Shown piece after piece: positions 54,512 to 64,000 of a DNA stretch of 64,000 nt. The stretch spans positions 124,001 to 188,000 of the forward strand of contig JAKEKT010000072.1 in the NCBI GenBank assembly GCA_021495925.1, written 5' to 3'. This DNA comes from Diplodia intermedia (Eukaryota > Ascomycota > Dothideomycetes > Botryosphaeriales > Botryosphaeriaceae). Position 1 is the stretch's first letter, and each line of letters begins with the position of its first letter. The notes under the pieces were generated by a model that saw only the letters and a list, made by a program, of their open reading frames with translations, did not search any database and was not told the origin of the DNA. A program made the translations under genes and the position numbers.

Positions 54512-57500
54512 TCAATACGGCGCAACCCCCACCCCCAACAACCCGCCGCCCACCCGTCCCCCCCGTCCACCTCCATCTCCTCCTCCACCACCAAGACCAT
54601 CCAGCCCATCCCCATCCCCATCATCATCATCATCATCAACCCCAATCCCCGCCAACAACCCCCCAACATCCATCCTCGCCCTACCACCGCCGCCGCCACC
54701 TCCTCCATTCGTCGTCGCCACGCTCCTGCTGCGCGACCGGCCCCGACCACCACCGCTCCTGGTGCTCTGCCCGCCGGCGCGGCTCTTGATGCTGCGGCCG
54801 CTGGTGCGGGTGGTGGTTCCATTTGCCGCCGCCATCATCGTCGTTCCCGTGCCGGCGGCGAGGCTGTTGTTGCGGGAGGAGGAGCCTTGGGTGGCGGTGC
54901 GGGGGCGCTGGACGGCGGATTCGTTGTTGTAGTTGTAGTCGCCGGTACTAGAGGCAGGTTGAGGGGGAGGGGGGGTGGTCGTCATGGCGGGCGTGCCTTC
55001 GCCGGCAAAGGCGGCGGGGATCTGCGGGACGGGCGGGGCGTAGGGGTCCCCGGCGGCGGCGTCGAGGCCCATGGTGGACGAGGGGATGGTGGAGAGGGGC
55101 GGGCGCGGCTGGCCGTTGTCTTCGGTGGTGCCGTGGGAGTAGCTGGAGCCCGGGGCCGCCGGGTTGAAGCTGTACTCGCTGGTGCTGAAGTCGGCCGAGA
55201 CCATCGAGTCGCTGTCGCCGCCCTCGTCGTCGTCGCCCTCGTCGGCGCTGCGCCCGCGGCGCGTCATGGGTAGCGGGTTCTCGCCCTTCTCCGACAGCAC
55301 CCGCTTGAGGTCGTCGAGCCGGATGGCGGAGCGTGCCGATGAGCTCGAGTTGGGCCCGCCGCGGTTGCCGTCGTTCAGGCCGGACAGTGCGGAGCGGTGG
55401 TAGTGGTTCATCATCGAAGGGGAGGGCATGGGGCTGACGTGGCCGGTGGGGATGTTGACGCCCAGGAAGCCGTTCGATGCTCTCGGGTCACCTCCAGCGG
55501 TGGCGACCGAAGAGTGGGTGTGAGCTCGCTTGGTCCGGTGCGAGATGCTGAGGCTGCCCGACTGAGAGCTGGCATCATGGTTTGATGCCATGGCGGAAAG
55601 CACCTCTTCCTTGTTCCAGGACTCCAACATCTGGTCTCTGACCTTCTGCGGCAGGACATTCGACTTCGGCAGCTGAGAGTCCCTGGGGTCATCCATGAAC
55701 CCACCACCCGAGATGTTGGGGATGCTGAGAGAAACCGAGAACGACCGGTTAGGGCTACCGGGAGCGCTTTGAGGCGGGGAGTAAACGTTGTCCGTATATC
55801 CCTCCGCAATGTGGTCCACAAGCTCCGGACGGTTGTCGAACGGCTTGAGCGCCTGGTGGTCTACAGTGTCGGCCGACAAGCCCTTCAAACCTGCCGCGGA
55901 CTCAATATCCTTGAGTTCAGCGGGCGGCACGGAGACTCCCTCCAACCACATGCCCGCCTCCTTTCGCCGGTTGATCTCAGTCCCAATCACCATTCCGGCG
56001 TGACTGGCAGCGAAGTTGAAGCTGGTGGAAAGCGCCCAGAAGTAGCCGTGGACCAGACTACCAATGCGAACCTTTGCCGCCGCGCCCTCGATCATCGGGA
56101 TGTCCTCCTGCAGGCGGAAAACCATCGGAAGACCGGTGCAGAGAGCGTTGACGCCAAGCTTGGTCACCAGGCGAGTCAAGAGAAGGTGCAGAAGCAGAAT
56201 CTCCTGGTCAGCCTCGGAGCCGCTGCCAAGCGCGAACTGGTGCGCATTCTCGTACACGGCAAGGTGGAACAGCTGAAGGAAGCTCGTCCGGAATCTCCTC
56301 GGGCTCTTGTCCCTCGGCGAGCCCGGGCTGGTCGCGTTGCTGACGGCTCTCCGCACCAGGCTGTCGCCCTCCTTCCTCTCCTTCTTCTCCGCCTTGCCGG
56401 AATAGGCCTCGGGCACAGCTCGGAGATCCGTCTTCTTGAGCTCCAACTCCAGCCACACGAGCACTGCGTCGGCGTACGCTCTCCGCACCTTCGAGCCCGG
56501 GTCGCGGAGCAACCACTGCGTGCCTTCCCACGCATCAACGCCGACGCGGCTGCGGCCGACGTGGCCCTTTCCGCTAGCCACATCCCTGCCGTGCGCGTTT
56601 GCAATGTGCAGAATATCCTTGATGGCCTCTAGAGCAATCACTCTCGCTGTTTCAAACGAGAAGAAGTTGTCCGCACCCGGATTCTCGTGCAGGTTTGCTG
56701 AGCTGGCCACCGACTCGACGGTACCGCTGGGATCCTCAATGGCGGCGGCGGTGTTGGAAACCATGGAGTTGTTGGGAGCACCGGTCGGCTTCAAGCGGGA
56801 GAGAACGGCGCTGAGCATATCGGGGATCTGGTCGGTGTAGTAGATGTGCGTTGCCAGGTTCGACACGCACTTCTTCAGCTGTTGCACGAGCTTCTGCCGC
56901 GCTTCCGTCGGTGTCGTCGCCCGTTCGCTGGCATCGGCGGTGCTTTCCTGGGGGGCTTCAATGCTGTCCTTGCTTGCCTTTGCGTCCGCTCCGTTCAGGA
57001 GGGAAGCAGGGCCGCCCACTTGCAGGAGCTCAAGGATGCGACCCATCAAGCCAACCAGGACATCCATCACGCTCAGGCCAATGAAGTTGATGCGCACATC
57101 GCCAAGAAGCCAAGAGACGAGCGTGGCAAGGATGTACTGCCGCTCAAAATCACCCTCGACAGCCTTACTCCGAACTAGGGAACTGGAAGCAGTAACAAGA
57201 ATAACGTAGCGGTCCTGCACAGGCGCCCAGCTGCACATCATACCGCACAGCTCTGCCGGCCACGAACCGTCGACGATGCCGTTGGGGAAATGTTCGGTCG
57301 ACTTGACTTTCGACGTGATGAACTTCAGGACCGCGAGCGTGGCCTGCCGTAACTGGTCTCGGCTGACAAACGTGAAGATGTTCCGTAACGCCTGGAGCGC
57401 AACGCTTCCAGCCTCCTCTTCAGCAATCTTGTCCGCGTCCTCCGTGGTCCCCGCTGCGGCAAGGGCGTCTCCCTCACTCTCCCCGGGCACGGTCGATGTG

Positions 57501-58333
57501 CTTTTCCTTCTAGCATATGCGGCCTCTTTATCAGTATGCTCCCTCTCCTTGTCCCGAACTTCCAGCCGGGTCAGGTAAGCGCCGTTTTCCGCGTACAGAT
57601 TGACGAGGATGACGGGGATTATGGTTTCTAATTGCTTGCCGGCAGCCAAGCTTTCCGAGCTAGCTACCGCCTTGAGCGCGCGCAGGCCAGCCTTCCGGAA
57701 TCGAATGGCAACGGGCCAGCTCAGGGGTACGCCAGCCTGTGCGGGTTGCTGGTTCTCCTTGTTTGCGAACTGCGCGTACAGTTGCACAATCTCCTCGTAC
57801 TGGGTAAGGTATTCGTTGTCCGCAGCCAGTGCCGCCGGATCCTGGTGTTCGCAAAAGGCCTCAAACATGGGCACGGAGGCCTCGACCATGGTGACATCAT
57901 TGGAGCGGAGGACGGTGCGTAAGACGCTGAGGACGCTGTTCGCATACAGCGGGATGTCTTTCGGACATTTCTCGATTAGTGCCTGCAGGATTTGAAGAGT
58001 GACAAGGACGCTCCTGCGCAAGAGTAGACAGTTAGTAACAGTTCACTCAAAGAAATCCTCCCACCAGCCCACGGGCGGAACCCTGCGCCAGGAAGAATCG
58101 GAGAAGACCTACGCAATTCTGCTCCTCCAAACATCCCCGGCCGTCCTCTTGTCCAGAAAGTCGCCGACCTTGACCAGCTTTGTCCTCCGCGAGCTGGCGT
58201 AGAAGAGCAGGTAGCTCAGCTCGGAGCTGTTGGGCTTGACCTCCTCCTCGCGATAGCCCTTCTGCAAGCGCGGGTAACACTTCAGAATCAGCACCTGGTG
58301 CTTTGGGCGACACGATTGCCGCAAGGAATTCAT
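54512..58333 (-). CDS. EFR3: Efr3-like plasma-membrane scaffold for PI 4-kinase
   Basis: Two exons, 58333-58113 and 58013-54512 (99-nt intron), give 1240 residues. Efr3 anchors the Stt4 phosphatidylinositol 4-kinase complex with Ypp1 at the plasma membrane. The N-terminal exon has the family start C-R-P-K-H-Q-V-L-I-L-K-C-Y-P-R and P-N-S-S-E-L-S-Y-L-L-F-Y-A-S-S-R-R-T-K, then W-R-S-R-I-A-S-V-L-V-T-L-Q-I-L across the junction. Basic patches there bind acidic lipids in yeast Efr3. The body is helical, ARM/HEAT-like (A-L-R-N-I-F-T-F-V-S-R-D-Q-L-R; G-L-S-V-M-D-V-L-V-G-L). The last 350 residues are Ser/Gly/Asp-rich and disordered, ending G-V-G-V-A-P-Y, with poly-Gly and poly-Asp runs from simple repeats. 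Confidence 0.92.
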
Positions 58334-59760
58334 GGTTGGCGGTGTTGGTTTTGTTGTTGTTGTGGCGGCGATTCTTCAGGCCGCGGAAAAAGCGCTGATG
58401 ACGTGTGGTTTTGCTCCTCCCCAACCTCAAAGATTTTTGGTCCTCGGCGAAAGAAAGCTCGCAGGTTCGACCGAACGCGCGGCGCAAACGGGGGCTGGGC
58501 GACGCAGCTGCGTCTGGTAATGCGCGCGCGCAGGCTGACGAGAGTGCGCGTGGTTGCCTAGAATGCGCAGCTCTCCCAGCTCGGGGTGGCGCGAGTCGCG
58601 GGCGTGGGTTCGGGGGTGGACGTTGGGAGAGAAGGGAGAGTGTTGTCGTTCGGATGGAGGGGCGCGCAACGGGCCGCTTGGAGACAAGTTCAGGCGCCGG
58701 CGGGCGGAGATTTGGGAGCTATGGGAGACGGAGCTGGGCCGTCAGGGGAGAATTACGGGCCTTGGGGTTGCGGCTGGCACGAGCGTCGTCTTCTCTCGGA
58801 AACTCTCCTTTCAATTCCTGGCTGGCGGCATTGGGTCTCGGCCAGGCGGTTGGGTGGCTGGTGAATGGTGAGATCTGCCTCGCTGATCGCGAGTACGGCT
58901 TCGGCGGCGCGCTGAAAACGTGTCGTCGAAGGAAGCGGGCTGAGTAGTGGAGGGCTGCGAGGCGGCGGGCTGATTGGTTAGGCTCAGCTCGGATGCGGGC
59001 CTCCAGGCATTGCAGCTCCGGCCGACTCTGCGCGGCAGCATGCGGATGCGCTGGCTGTGGAGAGAACGGTCAGGCGGATGCGCACGAGGCCGGTCGCTTG
59101 CGCGCGCCCTCCAGGCACGACGACGGGTTGGTGATGGGTGAATTGCGATTGGCACCCCGGGCCTGCATGGGCTCAGAGTCGGGATGCGGCTGCCGACCGC
59201 AGAAACCTGGCCCGCAATGGGCTTCTAGCGAGCACCACTCACACACCCTGCACGACATCGGCATGCAAGCACGTTTGCACATCGCGCCAGGGTCCAGCTG
59301 CCCGCGCGCGGCCGGCCTGTGTCACCACCGCGGCCCTCTCACTCGCCCGCCAGATTCCAAACGCCCGCAAATAAATCTTTCGCACGTTACCTAAAGCAAT
59401 CAACAAGACATGGTCGTCAACCGTCGTCGCTGTTTGCAACTCAATCCTCCCATCGCCAGTAAACAAGCACGCAAGCCATGACCTGCAAGCCAGGACTACG
59501 AATCGAAACGCTGAACTTGGCCACCCTCCGAATCAAATGCCCGACCCGAACGGAGCGCAGCAGAACAGGAAGCCGAAGAATGAAAAAACACGTATAGGAA
59601 TGGACCGCATGGCACACGTGTCATACTACAAGAATCGAAACCGAAGCAGATCAGATGAGCACCTGCACACCCAAACACCCTCTAGCCAGACCCGTAGGCC
59701 AAAACATACACACTTGTCGTATTGGATTCGCTTGTCGCCGCATTGGATCGAGCACATGGC
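58334..59760. other. Intergenic, EFR3 promoter
   Basis: No gene seen. The promoter of EFR3 and the 3' UTR of the forkhead gene share this 1.4 kb. Confidence 0.55.
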
Positions 59761-62354
59761 TTAGCCGCGGCGGATGAAGCCAGTGCTTTGATTGAGGCCA
59801 CGGTGGAAGCTTCCAATCCCTTGAAATCCCCTGTGGCTCGTTAGACCATTCTCACCTCTGCCTCGAAAGGCTGTGACACTTACCTCATGAGGTCGATACC
59901 CTCTTCATCCTTCTCATCACCCTCCAGCTGCGTAGGCAACTGCTTCTTCACCGCCGCCTCTTCAGCTGTGTTGAACCGGCGACTGCTCGGGCGAGTTGGC
60001 GTTGCTGGAGATAGATCCTGCGAATCTCCCTCTCCAGAGTTGGATCCATCCCGGCTCCGACTAGCCGTGTCGCCCATCACGACAGGTGGCGAGCTAGGTT
60101 GAACTGGGCCTGCTTCAACCTCCTCCTCCTCTTCTTCTTCTTCCTCTTCCTCCTCTTCCTCCTCCTCCTCCTCATCTTCCTCGTCCTTCTCAACCTCGTT
60201 GTTTCCAAACCTGAACGGCCTCGACTCCTTGCTTGGACTGAAATCGACGTAGGGGCGGGCAGGCGTGGATCCCAAGTCGGCGAATTTCCAGAATGGTGCA
60301 GGAGAGCTTAGATAGCAGTACTGGCTAGGCATCTTGGCCGTACTGGGAGGGGCGAGATGTGGCTTGTTCTTAGCAACAAGAGGCGTGACGAGACCATTGA
60401 AGGTTTCTGGGAGGTCCAGGCCAGCCGTCTTGTAGCCGTTTGTGGGCGGCGGCGAGTAGGAAAGGTCGAGCGAAGACCGGGGACGCGGCGTAGGACCTGG
60501 CTCCGTCTTGCTGTCGATGATCGCTCCCGAGCTGCGCACATGGCTCTCCTGCTCCAACGCACGGCCAAAGGTTGTGGCTGGCATGGATGTGAAAACAGCC
60601 TTGCGATCATTCATGGGGGTAAAGATCTGATCGCTGTTGAGCTGAGACTTGCGTTGTGTTTGTGGGCCACGATCGGGCGTGTACGATTCATTTGCCGTCG
60701 GATAGCTGGCCAGAGGTGGGGTAACGGAGCGGGGCGACTCCTTGACACGGAATTTGGATGGTTGAGACGGGGTATGAACTTCGGGAATGACGGTGACAGC
60801 TCCATGCAGACGTTCGCTGGCTTGAGCGATCGCCGGCGAGTTGGGCCCGGAAGATCCCATGCGCGTCTTGCGGCTGTGGATGCCCTTCTTCAGAAAGTTC
60901 TCGCGCTCTTCCGGAACCAACCGCCACTTCATGCCCTTACCTGGCTCGTCCGTACGGCGTGCAACCTTTTCAAAATGCTTGCTAAGTGAGAGGTTGTGAC
61001 GGATCGAGTTCTGCCAGCCACCACCGCTGTGGCGGTAAAATGCATAGTGCTTCTTGATGTACTCATAAATGTTGGCCAGAGTCAGCTGCTCTTCGGGAGA
61101 CGACATGATGGCTTGTCCGATCAGCTGGGCGTAGCTGTGCGGGGGCTTCAAGTCCTTCGCGCTGTCGGCGCTGTAGTCAATGTGCTCCGTGCTCTCAAGC
61201 ATAACCCCACGGGAGTAGGCTCCAGAGGGAGATGTCTTGATTCTAGGAGACTGCTTAGTACGCGAGGGAATGGGAGTATTGGGCGCCAAAGGACCCGATG
61301 AAGACGGGTGGGCCTGGTAAGAGTGACTCTGGTTGTATTGGCCGTGCTGGCGAGCAGTCGAACCGTTGTACGGAGCGCTAGTTGGAGCCAGACCTCCTTG
61401 AGATCCAGCAGTCTTTCCATGACCGTTGTTCATCTGGTGGAACGAGCTCTCATCCTGACCATCCTCGCCCTCGCCAGACTCACCCTGCCTGGCGCGTGCG
61501 ATAATCGACGGGTGAACATCGATCGACTCGCCAGGGCACACGAAAATCATCTCAGTGCCACAAACTCCGATGACGGAACCCGAGTGCAGCTTGACCTTCT
61601 CGCCACGCGTAAGGGTTCGGTCATCCAGCTTCAGGCCGTTGCGGCCGTTGACGAGAACAAACCATGAGTTCGCATCGGGCTCGTAATCGATCCAGGCGTG
61701 GATGCGCGACACCTGCTTGTCGGGGCCAAGGTCGATGTGGACCTTTTCGGAAGTAGTAGGCGTTTGCGAGCCGTAGAACTGGTCGGTTTGCTGCGTGGGA
61801 GTGCCACCGTTCTCGTTCGCCTGGCGAGCAGAGTAGCCGTGTTCACCTCTGCCGATGACGACGTGGGTTGACTTTGCGAAGAAGACCCAATGGTGGCCCT
61901 CGATCTTGGCGTAAGCCTGGGTGCTACCCTTCTCGGCGATGGCCGGATCACGCTTCTGCAGTTCGTTCGAGAGCTCGACCTGGGCGTTCGTGACGTAGTT
62001 GGCGACGCGGAGCAGCGGCACGACCTGGGTCAAGAGCTCCTCGGGTGTGGGCTTCTCCTTGTTGTCATCCTCGTCATCGCTTCCTATTGTCCGGTCGCTC
62101 TGGGCGGAGGGCGGGCGGGTCGGGACTTGCGGCTCAGCAGCGTCGGTGTTGTTCAGCTGGCTCGCTGTTACTGCTTGCGGCTGCGGGTGCGGTTGGCGTC
62201 GAACAGGCGAGCTTACTCTTCTCTTCTTGCGGGTGGGCGTCTCGATGGCAGCAGGCGTATCCGACGGCTCCTGGACGATTTCACGCTTTGCGCCGCGACC
62301 ACCGCGGCCGCCTCGAGGAGGCATGGTGTCTGCAGGCTGGTCGCAGTCAGTCAT
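59761..62354 (-). CDS. Forkhead transcription factor with FHA domain (Fkh1/Fkh2 type)
   Basis: Two exons, 62354-59884 and 59830-59761 (53-nt intron), give 846 residues. The FHA domain lies at about residues 160-270 (V-I-G-R-G-E-H-G ... S-R-I-H-A-W-I-D-Y ... N-G-R-N-G-L). The forkhead DNA-binding domain lies at about 400-490 (KPPHSYAQLIGQAIMSS; W-Q-N-S-I-R-H-N-L-S-L-S-K-H-F). FHA plus forkhead is the mark of yeast Fkh1/Fkh2, which control G2/M genes with Mcm1 and Ndd1; the same role is inferred. The terminal exon was found from the AG|GTAAGT donor at the end of the long frame and adds G-F-Q-G-I-G-S-F-H-R-G. A poly-Glu run (near residue 735-760) is coded by a CTC/CTT tract. In-frame ATGs at 62438 and 62324 are alternative starts. 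Nuclear. Confidence 0.93.
60118..60182. repeat. CTC/CTT tract encoding poly-Glu
   Basis: Mixed CTC and CTT triplets; on the coding (minus) strand they give an acidic run of about 20 Glu in the forkhead protein. Confidence 0.9.
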
Positions 62355-62438
62355 TGTTCCCGTCGCAGGTGCTTGGGTTGCAGCCGGGGCGGCGGACAAG
62401 CGGGAGCGCAGGTGGTGAGCCCGGCACTGCAGCAGCAC

Positions 62439-64000
62439 TGCAGGGCGGGTGCTGGGAGGCCCCGGCTGCAGGAGCGGGTGAGCAAAGGCAGCGACGTACC
62501 GTGAGAGAGCGGGTTGCAGAAGAGGCAGCGGGGGTCAATGGGACGGGCAGCGAGCGCTGGAGCTCGCAGCGAGCGCGAGGGCGGGTGTTGGGGCTGGGTG
62601 TGGCCGGCTGGGCAGCAGGTTGATGTCGTTTACGAAGCTGTGAGGCTCGGACCGGCAGCGGAGTCGCGTTATTTGGGTTTTCCCGTGCTCACTACGCGAA
62701 GCAGCCAAGGGTGGCGAGCCAAGGGCGCAGGACGGGAGCGATGGCAAAAGGTTTACATGCCTCGCGGGCAGGCAGGAGAAAAAGATTGCCAGCTCGCACA
62801 CGCTCTGGCGGCGCGATTGCGCTTTGGCTCGTCTGTTTGTACCCCTTTGCTGGGCCGGTGGCCTCTGCTCCCTGGTTGCTGTGCTGACGCAGCCGCGGAG
62901 CAGCCGCGCCCAGCACCAGCCTCTGCACCTCCAGCCTCCAGGCCGCGCAGTCACACACGCAGCGAGCCAAGGGACTCTGGATTGTTGCCCAACAGACGCG
63001 TCGCACTCGCCTTGCAGCACGCGTCGCGCCTCTCCTTGCTCGGGCTCACGGGACCTGGCCCCACACAGGCCACCCGGCGCCGGCCCATTCCATTCCTGTC
63101 GCCGCCCTATATGGGCCCTGCCGCACGCCCGTATAGGTGTTCTGTATACCTGCCCGCCCTCGCCCAACGTGTTGTTTGTGCTGTCTGCTGTTAGCGTCGG
63201 CTGCTTATCGATCCGCCCTCAAATTTTCGTCATCGTCCTCTGGGCTTCTGGACCCTGTCTGTGCGTACTCCGGGGTCCAAAGCTTCACGTTTCTTGGAAT
63301 CGGCCCGCGTCCACGGTTGCATCTCCGTTCCCTTTGCGCAGCGGGTGAAGTGCGACGCGGTGCCTTGGGCTTATGCTGGGAATATCGGCCTCTTTGGCTG
63401 AACGGTCGTCTACCGTGGCTTTTGACCGCGTGCGATGTCCAGCGACCTTCGGCGCCGGCAGTCATCGGCGATGGTTCCACCGATGCTGTCATCGCTCGAC
63501 TGATGTCATTCCGCATGGCTACCTAGACCTGGGAACCTGGAGTAAAACAACAGACGAGGGGGCTGGGCACGGCGGGAACTATAACAGTTTCCTCTTCTGC
63601 TGACCTTGGAATTATTGATTTCTAACAATGACGTCGGAACCAGCAACTCTTGTCCGTGTGTGTCTCTTTCTGACTCCCACCTTGCTATCATCCTCCTTCC
63701 GCCGCCTTTGCATCGCCCATCAACTCCTTTATCGCCTGTTTTTTTTTTCTGTCTTTTTTGGCGCCCCACCGTTTCTTCTCATCATCAAGATTCTGGTACA
63801 AGGGCGTATTGTCGCTGACCTAGTGGTAGTTGCGCTGCCACCAACCGGCTGGCTTCGTCCCCGGTGTGGTGACGTCGATATCGGCGTGCGCAAAGCCGCA
63901 ACCGCTCGCCGGGGTAGATCCGCGATTTGTCGGCAATAGAGATCCAATCCGATAAGGGAAGGTATGCTGTGGGTTTGCTGCGAACTCATGCTGCTCGCCA
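62439..64000. other. Forkhead gene promoter and window end
   Basis: No supported gene. Chance frames on both strands are Ala/Arg/Pro-rich. Short poly-T tracts occur near 63743-63760. Confidence 0.5.

Overview
The window is nuclear DNA of a filamentous ascomycete (Pezizomycotina); I cannot resolve the class from sequence alone. The grounds are short introns (about 41-200 nt) with GTRNGT donors and YAG acceptors, coding GC near 55-60 percent, and fungal-specific families: TmpA, HsbA, DUF3176, Pal1, a fungal NACHT-ankyrin receptor and a forkhead factor with an FHA domain. I rebuilt exon structures by hand by joining open frames at splice sites that keep the family alignment in phase. I supported 21 protein-coding loci, one of them a truncated glucanase, plus one short gene relic.

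The left part (1 to about 37 kb) looks accessory. It holds two paralogous multi-span membrane proteins (15-2037 + and 6938-9273 -), an isocitrate lyase/PEP mutase-type enzyme (2861-3822 -), an uncharacterised four-exon gene (4198-6458 -), a nine-exon F-box gene (9921-12936 -), a serine beta-lactamase-like hydrolase (14217-15353 +), a TmpA-like flavin reductase (16222-17976 -), an acyl-CoA ligase-type adenylating enzyme with a long tail (20237-22496 +), an HsbA-like secreted repeat protein (24913-26059 +), a truncated GH71 alpha-1,3-glucanase (26760-27846 +), a hydrolase-NACHT-ankyrin NLR (29245-33346 -) and a DUF3176 membrane protein (33976-36405 -). A decayed fragment of the beta-lactamase C-terminus lies at 2230-2364, just after the first membrane gene.

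The right part (about 37 to 64 kb) is mostly conserved core cell biology: Pal1 morphology/endocytosis protein (37390-39405 -), Mediator subunit Med31 (40469-40970 +), RNA polymerase III subunit Rpc11 (43149-43826 -), a small ankyrin protein (44517-45403 +), splicing factor SF3b10 (45873-46451 -), a coiled-coil/proline-repeat protein (46943-48187 +), an F-box protein (48843-50456 +), Efr3 plasma-membrane scaffold (54512-58333 -) and a forkhead-FHA transcription factor (59761-62354 -). Between these lie gene-poor stretches of 1-4 kb with simple repeats. Several neighbours are divergently arranged and probably share promoter regions: F-box/beta-lactamase, TmpA/ligase, Pal1/Med31, Rpc11/ankyrin and SF3b10/coiled-coil.

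I found no transposase, reverse transcriptase, CRISPR array, rRNA or convincing tRNA. No coherent biosynthetic cluster is evident. The accessory genes look like self/non-self recognition, surface and cell-wall functions rather than one pathway. The most notable items are the tandem-like relation of membrane gene plus beta-lactamase relic, the NLR, the start-codon-only exon and intron-controlled tail of SF3b10, the G-tract break in the GH71 gene, and the ligase tail.
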